A DNA stretch of 64,000 nt from Actinoalloteichus_B caeruleus (GCF_000718005.1 NZ_JODV01000002.1), one strand, 5' to 3'; shown: positions 33,945 to 43,578, counted from the first letter of the stretch. Notes: generated by a model not told the origin, from the letters alone. Numbers and translations: made by a program.

Positions 33945-34557
33945 CGTCGCCGGCCGGAGCGCGTGGGGGACCCCGGCCCGCGTCGCCGGGCGCGGGCCGA
34001 GCCGTCGGGGTCGCCCGGGATGTTCGGGCGCCGGGACGGTGCCGAATGTGCGCGAACCACGGGGCCAGGCACCGGCCGCGTCGGACGGTACCCACCCGCC
34101 CCCGCTGCGACGACCCGGGTGGGGCTCGCCGGCGACCGGGGTCGAGGAACGGCGGGGCGGGTGTGCCGACCCACCGGGCCCGGGCGGGCAGGGGCGTCGG
34201 CCGGCGACGTCCCCGCACCCCGGGGCCGCTGGCGGGGGCGCGCTCGTCCTTCCCACCGTCCACGCCGCCGCGCGGGAAGCCCTGATGCCGTGACCGTGCC
34301 CGTCCAGGGCCGCCCCGACGTCGTCGTGCTCGGCTGGGCGGCGGACCACCCGGGAGTCGTGGGACCGGGGGTCAGCGAGTGGACGGCACCCGTCGAACCC
34401 CGGCCGGCGCGTCTCCGGCCGAGCGGGCGGTCGAACTCCCTCCCGCGCCTGCCGGGAGGGGGCCTCGGGGCTCCCGCCGGTGCTGGCTCCGGCTGGGCGC
34501 CTGCCGGCGTCGACGGCCACCACTCGGGCGCACCGACCGGCAGCCCGCCGGCCGCCC
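33945..34557. other. 613-base gap without a recognisable gene
   Basis: This lies between convergent genes, so no promoter is needed here. Open frames on both strands look like shadow frames. No stable long hairpin or repeat stood out. It could hold the remains of a gene, but I could not match any family. Confidence 0.45.
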
Positions 34558-35529
34558 TCACCGCTTGGCGTCCTCGAACCAGTCCCGCGCCCCCGGGTGC
34601 AGGGGCACGGGACCGGTGGCGATCCCGGTGCGCACGTTGATCCGCGCCGCCTCGGGGCGGTTGGCCGCGATCCGGCCCGACTCGGTGAACACCACCTCGG
34701 TGACCAGGGTGGCCACCTGGTCCGCGACGTCGTTCCTGACCAGGAGCACGTTCGGTACGGCCACCGTCGGACAGGGCGGCACCCGGTGGTAGGTGGTGGC
34801 GGGGACCGTCGCCGGGATGTAGGCGCCACGGTGGGCGTCGGCCATCCGGTCGGCCTCCTCGTCCAGGGGCACCAGGCGGAAGGGGGCGACCCCGGCGAGG
34901 GTGGTGAGAGCCGGGGTGGGGATGCCGGTGAGGGTGAAGGCGGCGTCGATCTCCCCACCCGCGAGGGAGGCGGCGGACATCGCCTGGGGGAGTGGGAGCT
35001 TCTCCACCTCGACCCCCGTGAGGTCGAGCAGTCGGGTCACGATGAACTCGGTGCCGGAACCGGACGCCCCGATCGAGACCCGCAGGCCCGCCAGATCGGA
35101 CAGGTTCCGCACCGGCGACCCGTTCAGCACCGCCAGCTGGAGGAAGCTGTCGTAGAGCCGGCCGATCGCCGAGACCGAGTCCGCGGGGCGGCCTTCGGCT
35201 CCCACCACCGCGTCCAGGCTGCACAACGCGAGCTGCGCGTCGTCGGAGGACAACAACGAGAGGTTGTCCACGCTCGCGCTGCTCGGCAACGCCTCCACAT
35301 CGGTGTCCGGCATCCGCTGGTCCAACGCCTCCGCCAGCGCCCCGCCGATCTCCCGGAACACGGCACCTTCCGGTCCGGTCGCCAGGACCAGCCGGGGAGG
35401 GAACCCACGGCCGCCGGCGGAGCACCCAGGGAGGCCCAGGGCCAACGCCGTTCCGCCGACCGCGCCGAGGCGGAGCAGGGAACGACGGGACAGCGACGGC
35501 GCCGCGGAGCGAGGCTGGTTCCTGGGCAC
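34558..35529 (-). CDS. TAXI-family solute-binding lipoprotein (TRAP-transporter type)
   Basis: 323 residues. Residues 14-22 SRRSLLRLG are a twin-arginine-like signal, followed by a hydrophobic core and lipobox LPGC with Cys36. The mature protein follows the TAXI pattern: LVLATGPEGAVFREIGGALAEAL, a DDAQLALCSLD strand, LAGLRVSIGASGSGTEFI and AFTLTGIPTPAL. TAXI proteins normally deliver to a TRAP permease; none is encoded nearby. The start at 35529 is chosen because TAACCT ends six bases upstream of that GTG; the GTG immediately before it is the alternative. Confidence 0.88.
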   Translation of the reverse strand: MPRNQPRSAAPSLSRRSLLRLGAVGGTALALGLPGCSAGGRGFPPRLVLATGPEGAVFREIGGALAEALDQRMPDTDVEALPSSASVDNLSLLSSDDAQLALCSLDAVVGAEGRPADSVSAIGRLYDSFLQLAVLNGSPVRNLSDLAGLRVSIGASGSGTEFIVTRLLDLTGVEVEKLPLPQAMSAASLAGGEIDAAFTLTGIPTPALTTLAGVAPFRLVPLDEEADRMADAHRGAYIPATVPATTYHRVPPCPTVAVPNVLLVRNDVADQVATLVTEVVFTESGRIAANRPEAARINVRTGIATGPVPLHPGARDWFEDAKR

Positions 35530-35535
35530 CACGGC

Positions 35536-35541
35536 AGGTTA
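35536..35541 (-). promoter_or_regulatory. -10 box TAACCT of the leaderless TAXI gene
   Basis: On the minus strand TAACCT ends six bases before the GTG at 35529 (three before the GTG at 35532). Confidence 0.55.
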
Positions 35542-35686
35542 ACCCGTTCGGCGGGGCACACGGTGACGGCGAACACGCTCAGGCACGCACGACGACCACT
35601 CCGTGGGCGAGCGACACCAGGAGCGACCACTCCATCACCTGGTGTGCGCGTTATGTCAAGCGAATCTGAAGTTTCGTGTGCGTTTC

Positions 35687-35715
35687 TTGCCTGGTGTTAC
35701 CCCTGTGCTCAGGAT
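35687..35715 (+). promoter_or_regulatory. Candidate promoter of the symporter gene
   Basis: TTGCCT and CAGGAT are 17 bases apart, giving a start near 35722 and a leader of about 30 bases that carries AAGGAGG. The surrounding 80 bases are markedly richer in A/T than the neighbourhood. Confidence 0.4.
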
Positions 35716-35751
35716 CACTCCTTGTCCCGGACGACAGATCAAGGAGGATTC

Positions 35752-37233
35752 GTGTCTGCCGACGACAGGAAGAGGAAAGAGGGGGCATCGCCTGACGACG
35801 CGATGTCGTCGGCAGTGGATACCGCCGTGGCGGGCACTGCGGCGAACGCCCCCACCAAGCCGAAGAAGAAGCGCATCTACCACCACCTCTACTTCTGGGT
35901 GCTGATCGCGATCGCCCTCGGCGTCGGAGTCGGGATCGCCTTTCCCGCGCAGGCGTCCGAGATGAAGTGGCTCGCCGACTTCTTCATCAAGCTGGTCAAG
36001 GTCGTCATCGCGCCCACCATCTTCTGCACGGTGGTCGTCGGGATCGCCAGCCTCGGCAACCTCGCCAAGGCGGGCGGCCTGGCGCTGAAGACGGTGCTGT
36101 ACTTCAACATCACCACCGTGTTCGCCCTGGGCATCGGCCTGGTGACCATCAACCTGCTGAGGCCGGGCGCCGGGCTCGACATGGAACTCGACGAGTCGGC
36201 CGCCCAGAGCACCCTCGACGCCGCCGCGGCGACCGAGGCGGAGGGCTTCACCTCCTTCCTCCTCAGCATGGTGCCGGACTCGTTCTTCTCCGCGTTCGTC
36301 GACGGCCAGCTCATCCAGGTCCTGGTCCTGGCCATCCTCGTCGCGGTCGCGCTGTCCATGCTGGGTACCCGCGCCGAGCCGGTGATCCGCGCGCTCGACA
36401 CCACCTCGCGGGTGTTCTTCGGCATCATCAAGATCGTGATGTGGGCCGCCCCCATCGGCGCCTTCGGTGGCATGGCCTTCACCATCGGCCGCTACGGCGA
36501 GCAGATCCTGGGCAGCCTGGCCTACTTCATGCTCAGCTTCTACCTGACCTGCGTCCTGTTCGTCTTCCTCGTGCTCGGCACGGTCTGCCGCCTGGCCGGC
36601 TTCAGCCTCCTCAAGTACATCCGCCTGATCAAGGACGAGCTGCTGATCGTGCTCGGCACCTCCTCCAGCGAGTCGGTGCTGCCCAGGATGCTGGTCAAGC
36701 TGGAGGCAGCCGGCGCGAAGAAGTCGGTGGTCGGCCTGACCATCCCCACCGGCTACTCCTTCAACCTCGACGGCACCGCCGTCTACATGACCATGGGCGC
36801 GATGTTCATCGCCCAGGCCACCGGCAACGAGGTCTCCGTCTGGACGCAGATCGCGATCCTGCTGTTCATGCTCGTCTCCAGCAACGGTGCCGCCGGCGTC
36901 AGCGGTGCTGGCCTGATCACCCTGGCCGCCTCCCTCCAGGCCTTCGACGACGTCATCCCGCTGGTCGGCATCGCACTGATCGTGGGCATCGACCGGTTCA
37001 TGTCCGAGGGGCGCGCGTTGACCAACCTCACCGGCAACGGCATCGGGACCCTCGCCATCGCCCGCTGGCAGGGTGATCTGGACCGCGAGCGACTCGCGAA
37101 GGTGCTCGACAACCCCAAGCTCGTGGACATGGACGAGCTGATGAAGCTCGACGCCGAGGGCGGCCATCGGAGCGAGGAGGGCTCCGGGGCGGCCGACCGG
37201 AAGGAGCCGGCCTCGACCAGCGCGTCCTCCTGA
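35752..37233 (+). CDS. Dicarboxylate/amino acid:cation symporter (DctA/GltP family)
   Basis: 493 residues with eight helices and two re-entrant loops. FIKLVKVVIAPTIFCTVVVGI, the first hairpin with the Ser-rich GTSSSESVLPRML, the NLDGTAVYMTMG motif of helix 7 and SSNGAAGVSGAGLITL of the second hairpin are the binding-site signatures. It imports C4-dicarboxylates or glutamate/aspartate with H+ or Na+; which one is not readable. AAGGAGG lies five bases before the GTG at 35752. Cytoplasmic tails at both ends are charged. It is divergent from the TAXI protein gene. Confidence 0.95.
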   Translation: MSADDRKRKEGASPDDAMSSAVDTAVAGTAANAPTKPKKKRIYHHLYFWVLIAIALGVGVGIAFPAQASEMKWLADFFIKLVKVVIAPTIFCTVVVGIASLGNLAKAGGLALKTVLYFNITTVFALGIGLVTINLLRPGAGLDMELDESAAQSTLDAAAATEAEGFTSFLLSMVPDSFFSAFVDGQLIQVLVLAILVAVALSMLGTRAEPVIRALDTTSRVFFGIIKIVMWAAPIGAFGGMAFTIGRYGEQILGSLAYFMLSFYLTCVLFVFLVLGTVCRLAGFSLLKYIRLIKDELLIVLGTSSSESVLPRMLVKLEAAGAKKSVVGLTIPTGYSFNLDGTAVYMTMGAMFIAQATGNEVSVWTQIAILLFMLVSSNGAAGVSGAGLITLAASLQAFDDVIPLVGIALIVGIDRFMSEGRALTNLTGNGIGTLAIARWQGDLDRERLAKVLDNPKLVDMDELMKLDAEGGHRSEEGSGAADRKEPASTSASS

Positions 37234-37339
37234 CGCGCCCGCCGTCGCCGACCCGTGCGGAGCCCTGACGGCCACCCCCGGCGGGCGGGCAGAATGGGGG
37301 CCGACCAACACGGGTCGGTGACGGCGATGAGGAGCACGA

Positions 37340-38068
37340 GTGGACAGCGGGCAACTGCGCGGCGTGGTGGCGCTGGACGGGCCATCCGGCACCGGGAAGT
37401 CGACGGTGGCCCGTCAACTGGCGGTCGGCTACACCGCCCGCTACCTGGACACGGGGGCCATGTACCGGGCGGCCACCCTGGCCGTCCTGCGGGCTGAGGC
37501 CCCCCTGGACGACCCGGCGGCCGTCACCGAGGTCGTGACGGCGGCCGACCTGCGGGTGGGCACCGACCCGAGCCACCCCACGGTGGCCCTCGACGGCGAG
37601 GACGTCAGCGCCGAGATCCGTGGCCCGGAGGTCACCGGCGCCGTCTCCGCGGTGTCCGCGGTGCCCACGGTGCGCACGAGGCTGGTGGGACACCAGCGCT
37701 CCCTGATCCGCGAGGCGCTGAGCACCGTCGGTGGCGTCGTCGTGGAGGGCAGGGACATCGGTACCGAGGTCGTCCCCGACGCCGGGTTGAAGGTGTTCCT
37801 GACCGCGAGCGTCGAGGTCCGGGCCCGCCGTCGCAGCGTCCAGGACAGCGCCGCGGGGCGGCGGGCCACGCTCACCGCCACCCAGGCCGACGTGGAACGG
37901 CGGGACACCCTCGACTCCACGCGCGCCGTCGCTCCGCTGCGGGCCGCCCCGGACGCGGTGGAGGTCGACACCTCCGACCTGGACGTCAGCGGGGTGCTCT
38001 CCCGGTTGCGGGAACTGGTGGAACAGCGTGAGCTGCTGGCCGACACCGCCACCGGGGGCACGCGGTGA
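37340..38068 (+). CDS. cmk: Cytidylate kinase
   Basis: Phosphorylates CMP and dCMP. 242 residues with P-loop GPSGTGKST at residues 14-22, TGAMYRAATLAVL for nucleotide recognition and VVEGRDIGTEVVPDA, SVEVRARRR and RRDTLDSTR in the lid and substrate region. GAGGAG precedes the GTG by about eight bases. Its stop overlaps the acyltransferase start (GTGA); cmk-plsC-der is a conserved actinobacterial operon. Confidence 0.96.
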   Translation: MDSGQLRGVVALDGPSGTGKSTVARQLAVGYTARYLDTGAMYRAATLAVLRAEAPLDDPAAVTEVVTAADLRVGTDPSHPTVALDGEDVSAEIRGPEVTGAVSAVSAVPTVRTRLVGHQRSLIREALSTVGGVVVEGRDIGTEVVPDAGLKVFLTASVEVRARRRSVQDSAAGRRATLTATQADVERRDTLDSTRAVAPLRAAPDAVEVDTSDLDVSGVLSRLRELVEQRELLADTATGGTR

Positions 38069-38820
38069 ACCGGCGCCCGTGGCAGCGCTGGTCGGCGCTG
38101 GGGGACGGTCCGGGAGACGGGGTGCCGGAGGGCGGCTCGGCCGGCTGGTACCGCGCCGGACGGTGGGTGGGCCGCCTCGGTGGCGGAATCGGCTACCGCA
38201 TCCTCGTCAACGGTGAGGACCGGTTACCCGCCAGCGGGCCGGTCGTGGTCGTGGCCAACCACACGTCCTTCGCCGATGGCCCCCTGTTGTTCGGTCTCCT
38301 CGCCCGCCCGTCGGTGTTCCTCGTCAAGGAGTCGATGTTCCGGGGGCCGCTGGGCGCGCTGCTCCGCAGGCTGGGCCAGCTGCCGGTCCGCCGGGGTCAG
38401 ACCGACCGGGAGGTGCTGCTGACGGCGGTCCGCCGCCTGCGGGCCGGTGGCGTCGTCGGCGTGTTCCCGGAGGGCACGCGGGGGGCGGGAGCGGTGGACA
38501 ACGCCCACCACGGCGCCGCGTGGCTCGCGCGGTCGAGCGGCGCGGTCGTGCTGCCGGTCGCCCTGCGCGGAACCCGCCGCGAAGCAGGATCCGGGCGTAG
38601 GCCGCGGCCGACCGTGCACGTATTGTTCGGACAGCCCCTAACCTTGCCCGACGCTCGTGGGCGCGCGGGGTTGACCGCCGCCACCGAACGGGTACGCGAG
38701 GAACTGGCGGGCCTGGTGCGGGAACTCGACCGCCGGCGACCGCGGCCGCGGGCCGGAGCGGGCGAGGGGGGCACCCCGACAGCAGCAGAGGAGAACGAAC
38801 GTGACCGGCCTGGACGGTAG
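38065..38820 (+). CDS. 1-acylglycerol-3-phosphate acyltransferase-like protein (PlsC family)
   Basis: 251 residues with the acyltransferase motifs NHTSFADGPL (His66, HX4D) and FPEGTRG (about 134-140), plus VFLVKESMF and VLPVALRGTRR. It probably acylates lysophosphatidic acid in phospholipid synthesis. It contains a TTA leucine codon at 38224. The GTG overlaps the cmk stop, and its last 20 bases overlap der, so the three genes form a tightly coupled operon. Confidence 0.93.
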   Translation: MNRRPWQRWSALGDGPGDGVPEGGSAGWYRAGRWVGRLGGGIGYRILVNGEDRLPASGPVVVVANHTSFADGPLLFGLLARPSVFLVKESMFRGPLGALLRRLGQLPVRRGQTDREVLLTAVRRLRAGGVVGVFPEGTRGAGAVDNAHHGAAWLARSSGAVVLPVALRGTRREAGSGRRPRPTVHVLFGQPLTLPDARGRAGLTAATERVREELAGLVRELDRRRPRPRAGAGEGGTPTAAEENERDRPGR

Positions 38821-40219
38821 CTGGACCGACGAGGCCGACTGGGACCTCTCGGCGGAAGCCGGAGACGAGAGCGCTGACCAGGGGTCAGCGCTGCCGCAAC
38901 CCGTGCTGGCCGTCGTGGGGCGACCCAATGTCGGCAAGTCCACCCTTGTCAACCGCATCCTCGGGCGACGCGAGGCCGTCGTGCAGGACACGCCGGGTGT
39001 GACCCGGGACCGCGTCGCCTACGACGCGCTGTGGAACGGCCGCCGCTTCACCGTCGTCGACACCGGCGGGTGGGAACCGGACGCCAGCGGGCTCCAGGCG
39101 GCCGTCGCCGCCCAGGCCGAACTGGCCATGAGCACCGCGGACGCCATCCTCCTGGTGGTGGACGCCACCGTCGGGGCGACGGGGACCGACGACGCCGTGG
39201 CCAAGGTGCTGCGGCGCTCCAAGCGGCCCGTGCTGGTGGCGGCGAACAAAGTCGACAGCGAGCGGGCGATGGCCGAGGTCGCGGCCCTGTGGGGGCTCGG
39301 ACTCGGCGAACCGTTCCCGGTCAGCGCCCTGCACGGCCGGGGATCCGGCGACCTGCTCGACGCGATCCTGGAGGCCCTGCCCACCACCCCCCGGGACACC
39401 TTCGGAGGGCAGCCCGGCGGCCCCCGGCGGGTGGCCCTCGTCGGCAAGCCCAACGTGGGCAAGTCGAGCCTGCTCAACCGGCTCGCCGGGGAACAGCGGG
39501 TGGTCGTCGACTCGGTCGCCGGGACCACGGTCGACCCGGTCGACGAACTGATCGAGATCGAGGGACGCCCCTGGCGTTTCGTCGACACCGCCGGCCTCCG
39601 CAAACGGGTCAACACCGCGAGCGGGACCGAGTACTACGCGTCGCTGCGGACCAAGGCCGCCATCGACGCGGCCGAGGTCGTCATCGTCCTGCTCGACGCC
39701 AGCGAACCGGTGACCGAGCAGGACCTGCGGGTCATCACGCAGATCGTGGAGGCGGGCCGAGCCCTGGTGCTCGCGTTCAACAAGTGGGACCTCGTCGACG
39801 ACGACCGGCGCCACCAGCTGGAGCGCGAGCTGGACCGGGGCCTGGTCCGGGTCCCGTGGGCGGAGCGGCTGAACATCTCCGCCAGGACGGGACGCGCCGT
39901 CGGCAAGTTCGCCCCCGTGCTGGACCGGGCGCTGGAGTCCTGGGACACCCGGGTGCCCACCGGCCAGCTCAACGCGTGGTTGAACGAGATCATCGCCGCC
40001 ACTCCGCCACCCGTTCGAGGTGGCCGGCAGCCCAAGGTCCTCTTCGCCACCCAGGCGCAGACGCGGCCGCCGACGATCGTGCTCTTCACGACGGGTTTCC
40101 TGGAGGCCGGCTACCGGCGGTTCCTGGAACGCAAGCTCCGGGAGACCTTCGGGTTCTCCGGAAGCCCCGTTCGGCTGTCGGTTCGGGTGCGGGAGCGCAA
40201 GCAGCGCAACAAGGGCTGA
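38801..40219 (+). CDS. der: Ribosome-assembly GTPase Der (EngA)
   Basis: 472 residues with two tandem GTPase domains: GRPNVGKSTLVN, DTPGVTRDR, VDTGG and ANKVDS in the first, then GKPNVGKSSLLN, VDTAGLRKR and FNKWDL in the second, and the C-terminal KH-like domain (QTRPPTIVLFTTGF). It acts in maturation of the 50S ribosomal subunit. An acidic N-terminal extension of about 30 residues is usual in actinobacteria. It overlaps the acyltransferase gene by 20 bases. Confidence 0.97.
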   Translation: MTGLDGSWTDEADWDLSAEAGDESADQGSALPQPVLAVVGRPNVGKSTLVNRILGRREAVVQDTPGVTRDRVAYDALWNGRRFTVVDTGGWEPDASGLQAAVAAQAELAMSTADAILLVVDATVGATGTDDAVAKVLRRSKRPVLVAANKVDSERAMAEVAALWGLGLGEPFPVSALHGRGSGDLLDAILEALPTTPRDTFGGQPGGPRRVALVGKPNVGKSSLLNRLAGEQRVVVDSVAGTTVDPVDELIEIEGRPWRFVDTAGLRKRVNTASGTEYYASLRTKAAIDAAEVVIVLLDASEPVTEQDLRVITQIVEAGRALVLAFNKWDLVDDDRRHQLERELDRGLVRVPWAERLNISARTGRAVGKFAPVLDRALESWDTRVPTGQLNAWLNEIIAATPPPVRGGRQPKVLFATQAQTRPPTIVLFTTGFLEAGYRRFLERKLRETFGFSGSPVRLSVRVRERKQRNKG

Positions 40220-40235
40220 GGAGAGGAGTGGCCCG

Positions 40236-40856
40236 ATGGCGTCGGAACCCGGCTCGGCGCTGCGCGCGTTCGCGGAGTGGACCATCCGCGGGTCCCGGCA
40301 CGACGAGGCCGCTGGCAGGAGGATCGCCGTGTTCTGGCGGTGGAGCACCGCCCTGGTGTCCTGGCTGGCGGCGGCCTTCGCCGTACTGCTCGGGCTGTGG
40401 GGCCTGCTCTCGCTGATCTCCCCCAACCTGCCGGTCGCCGACGTCTTCGCCTTCGCCGGTGTGGTCGCGCTGGCCGTCCTGCTGGTGCTGGTCCTGGGGG
40501 CCAAGAACCGGGTCGAGGTGCGGGAGCGGGGCCTGCTGGTGGTGAACTCGCTGGTCCGGTACTGGATACCGTGGTCCGAGGTCCGGGCCGTCGACGCGGC
40601 GGATGACGTCGCGGTGCGGCTGCGCGACGGCAGCGTGGTCAAACCGACGATCACGGCCTACTCGATGGCCAGCAGCCTGAGCGGCCGACGCCTCCAGAAC
40701 GCGGTCGCCGAGGCCGCCGAACAGGCCAGGAAGGCGGCCAGAGGCCGTCCGGAGCGGCCGCTCACCCGAACCGTGGACGTGCCGTGGCGGAGTGCGCTGC
40801 TCCTCGCGGTGGTGCTCTTCGCCGCGGCCACGACCAGCGTGCTGCTCGCCCCCTGA
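40236..40856 (+). CDS. Membrane protein with bacterial PH-like domain
   Basis: 206 residues: two N-terminal helices (STALVSWLAAAFAVLLGLWG; FAFAGVVALAVLLVLVLG), a soluble stretch VEVRERGLLVVNSLVRYWIP and WSEVRAVDAADDVAVRLRDG typical of bacterial PH-like (DUF2581/bPH6-type) domains, and a C-terminal helix. The ATG has GAGGAGAGGAG upstream and lies 16 bases after der. Function unknown; the PH assignment rests on strand pattern, not on an alignment. Confidence 0.8.
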   Translation: MASEPGSALRAFAEWTIRGSRHDEAAGRRIAVFWRWSTALVSWLAAAFAVLLGLWGLLSLISPNLPVADVFAFAGVVALAVLLVLVLGAKNRVEVRERGLLVVNSLVRYWIPWSEVRAVDAADDVAVRLRDGSVVKPTITAYSMASSLSGRRLQNAVAEAAEQARKAARGRPERPLTRTVDVPWRSALLLAVVLFAAATTSVLLAP

Positions 40857-41095
40857 CCGCCAGCCGGGCCGGCGGAGCGCGAGCTCCCTGCCCGAGGGCA
40901 CCGGAAGCGTGACCTCCGGCCGGGAAGCCCTCCCCACGCGGTTCCGGCCCACCTGCCGGCCCACCGGCCGGCCCGTCGCCGGTTCAGCCCGCGGCCCGAG
41001 GCGCGGCGGGTGGGCGCCCGTCGGGTACGGCGGCCGGACCTCGAACCACCAGGCATGGACGGATGCGCCGCGCCGCCGACCGTGCCGGAGGTGGA

Positions 41096-41560
41096 TCAGT
41101 ACCAGTCCGTGCAGGTCGGCACCTGGCGGGAGAACGCGCAGGCCCGCGCCTCGTCCAGCCCCCACCGGTTGGGCACCATGCCCGTCCACTCGGTCACCCC
41201 CGACGTCGCGATGGTGGCCCCGTGCCGCCGCTCCTGGGTGTTCTCCACGCTGATCACGTCTCCGTTGGTCGACCGGGAGACCCGCGTCCACGAGGCGTGG
41301 CAGCGGGGGCTGTACCGGTGTTCGAGATACCCGCCGCCGGCGAGGTCCCGCCACCCGTTCTTCGGGGTGTAGGCATCGGAGGCGCACCGGGTGACCAGCG
41401 GGTCCTGCCCGAGGCAGTCCTCCTCGGAGCAGGCGGGAGCGGACATCCCGAGGGCACCGGGCGGCGGGTCCACGACGTTGGCCTGGGCGGTGGGGGTGAG
41501 CAGGACGGCGACCACGGCGACGGCGATCACGAGTGCCTGGCGGCGGATGCGGAATCGCAT
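41096..41560 (-). CDS. Secreted DUF2690-like protein
   Basis: 154 residues. A basic start and a hydrophobic core give a signal peptide ending around QAN (residue 28). The mature protein has paired Cys spaced as in DUF2690: CSEEDCLGQDPLVTRC, DAYT, LEHRYSPRCHASWTRV, and a further Cys near the end. The function of this family is not known. GGGAGG is seven bases before the ATG. It is isolated, with no operon partners. Confidence 0.85.
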   Translation of the reverse strand: MRFRIRRQALVIAVAVVAVLLTPTAQANVVDPPPGALGMSAPACSEEDCLGQDPLVTRCASDAYTPKNGWRDLAGGGYLEHRYSPRCHASWTRVSRSTNGDVISVENTQERRHGATIATSGVTEWTGMVPNRWGLDEARACAFSRQVPTCTDWY

Positions 41561-42036
41561 GTGGATCCTCCCGACGAGCGGTCCCCACGCGACCACGCGG
41601 GGAAGCGGAGCGACTCGATGCGTGTTCCGCCAGCCGGCGCCCAGCGGCGGGCGCGGTGATCCGCCGGCGCGGAGCGTGGACTGGCCGAACCTCGTCACGG
41701 ATGCGACCGGCGGCTGGGGGAGGACAGCACGAGGTCGGCGCGCCGTTGACCGCTCCCACGGTAGACGGGAGCGGGCTCCCCGACTATCCACCGTTCGGTG
41801 TCGTCCCCGCGCTGGGTCGGCGGAACGACGCACTCCGAGGCGCTGGTCAGCGTGACGGGCTCGGTCACCGAGGCCACCAGCGGTCCGCCCGGACCGGGAG
41901 GCGGGTGCCGCCCTTGACGGCCGTTCCGCCCCCGTGCTGGGCGAGCGTTCCCCTCGGCAGTCGGGACCCCGCCGCCCCCAACCCCCACCGAACCCGCCAG
42001 CGCACCCCGCCGCCCGCGGGCTCCGGCCGACGGCGC
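41561..42036. other. Gap between two minus-strand genes
   Basis: A minus-strand frame (41695-41988) reads as a plausible protein in its second half (TLTSASECVVPP onward), but it lacks family resemblance and has weak codon bias. I do not call it a gene. Nothing else was recognised. Confidence 0.4.
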
Positions 42037-42744
42037 TCAGGCCGTCAGGATCGCCTCCCGCACCAGGGCCAGGTCCTCCAGGTTCGCCAGCACTCGCACG
42101 GCCCCCGCGTCCCGCAGGTCGGCGACCGAGTAGACGCCGGTCGCCACCCCGACCACCCTGGCTCCGCCCCGCAGCCCCGCGAGCACGTCGTGCGGGGTGT
42201 CACCGACCAGCACCGAGGTCTCCTCGGTGGCGGTGCGACCCGTGACCGCCCGGTGGCGGCGGCGGGCGATCCCCACCAGCTCCGCCCGGTCGTGCGCGTC
42301 GTCGCCGTAGGCGCCGCTGGCCAGGTCCAGGAGGCCGTCGAGGCCGAAGGCACGCAGTTTCACCTCGGCGACCTCCAGGGTGTTGCCGGTCAGCACGCTC
42401 TGGTGGACGCGGGGGTCGGTCGCCAACGACCGCAGGGCCGCCTCCGCCCCGGGCAGCGCCCAGCCGAGTGCCGCGAGTTCCCCCTCCCCCTCCCGGTAGG
42501 CGGCGGTGCGCGCGGCGGACAGCCGGGCGACCAGGTCCTCGGTGGGCTCCAGCCCGTGCAGGGCGAGGGTGTCGTGGATGATGTCCAACTCGGTGCGACC
42601 GTGCACGTCGGCCAGGGCGCGCAGCGGCCGTCCCACCACCCGCGGGAAGATCCGCTCGTACACCAGCCGGCCGAAGCCCCGGTTCTCGATCAGCGTGTGG
42701 TCGATGTCCCACAGGACGAGGCGGGTGTCCTCGGCGGTCGTCAT
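42037..42744 (-). CDS. HAD-superfamily hydrolase (phosphoglycolate phosphatase-like)
   Basis: 235 residues. Motif I LWDIDHTLIENRG holds the nucleophile Asp and the acid/base Asp, motif II is SVLTGNT, the motif III region has a basic residue, and motif IV is VLVGDTPHDVLAGL. The helical cap lies between motifs I and II. It dephosphorylates an unknown small molecule. The ATG at 42744 is preferred to an upstream in-frame ATG, as the HAD strand begins right after it. Confidence 0.92.
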   Translation of the reverse strand: MTTAEDTRLVLWDIDHTLIENRGFGRLVYERIFPRVVGRPLRALADVHGRTELDIIHDTLALHGLEPTEDLVARLSAARTAAYREGEGELAALGWALPGAEAALRSLATDPRVHQSVLTGNTLEVAEVKLRAFGLDGLLDLASGAYGDDAHDRAELVGIARRRHRAVTGRTATEETSVLVGDTPHDVLAGLRGGARVVGVATGVYSVADLRDAGAVRVLANLEDLALVREAILTA

Positions 42745-43023
42745 GACCACCAGTCTCGCAGGCCGGTCGGGCTCGCGTCGCCACCCGAGTCGCCCCGCAC
42801 GGAACATCACGGGTGCTCCGGGACGCCCGTCCCGGCAACCCGCGCGCCGTTCCCGGCCGCACCCGCCCGGGGCGCTGGCCCCGCTCGGGACGAGGTCACC
42901 GCCGCGCCGGCGACGATTCCCGGTGCCGGTCCCCGCCGGTCAGCCCCAGTCAGCGCGGCCGGCGAGGCGCTGGCCGCTCCCACCGGAGGTCGAGCCCGCC
43001 ACCGTCGGGCGGACGGCCCCGCC

Positions 43024-43578
43024 TCACGGCCCCGCGGGCAGGGGAGCGTCCTCCGGGGGCGCCTGCTCGGGGATCCGACCCCGGCGCACGGTGAGCAGCC
43101 GGGTGATCCCACCACCCTCCTCGGTGAAGTCCCGGACGGCCTCGAAGCCCGCGGCGGCCAGTACGACCAGCGATCGGGTGTTCAGGACGTCGACGGTGGC
43201 GTGCAGTTCGGGGAGGCGGCGTACCGCGAAGGCCTGCCGCAGCAGCCCGCCGACGAGCTCCCGGCCCAGACCCCGCCCCCAGACCGCACGGGCGAGCGCG
43301 TAGATCAGTTCGTGGCCCTCCGCGCGCGAGCAGGGCTTGAGCTCGGCGTGGCCGACGTGCGCACCGTCGAGCCAGACCGCCCAGACGTCGAACCGGCGAG
43401 TCGGGTACACGTCGGTGAGGACGCGGTGGAACAGCGCGCGGTCCGCCGCCTCGGTCTGGAGGCCGTCGCCCACGTACCGAACGACCTCCTCGTCCTGGAA
43501 GAGCCGGACGAAGCTCTCCTCGTCCTCCCGCACGTAGGGTTTGAGGAGGAGGCGGTCGGTGCGCACCACGTCCGTCAT
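43024..43578 (-). CDS. GNAT-family N-acetyltransferase
   Basis: 184 residues of the RimJ/RimL type: TDRLLLKPYVREDEESFVRLF, a central strand FDVWAVWLDGAHVGHAEL, the acetyl-CoA loop ARAVWGRGLGRELVGGLL (family Q/RxxGxG/A), and TVDVLNTRSLVVLAAAGFEAV. Substrate may be a protein N-terminus or an amine. TACGGT lies seven bases before the ATG (43586-43591), so it is probably leaderless. Divergent from the gene at 43706. Confidence 0.92.
   Translation of the reverse strand: MTDVVRTDRLLLKPYVREDEESFVRLFQDEEVVRYVGDGLQTEAADRALFHRVLTDVYPTRRFDVWAVWLDGAHVGHAELKPCSRAEGHELIYALARAVWGRGLGRELVGGLLRQAFAVRRLPELHATVDVLNTRSLVVLAAAGFEAVRDFTEEGGGITRLLTVRRGRIPEQAPPEDAPLPAGP

Noticed and set aside
33963..34640. Long plus-strand frame after the sensor kinase
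   Set aside because: Composition is that of a shadow frame (Arg/Gly/Pro) and it runs into the TAXI gene on the other strand.
41695..41988. Minus-strand reading frame as a gene
   Set aside because: Weak codon bias, no ribosome site and no family resemblance; only part of it reads like protein.
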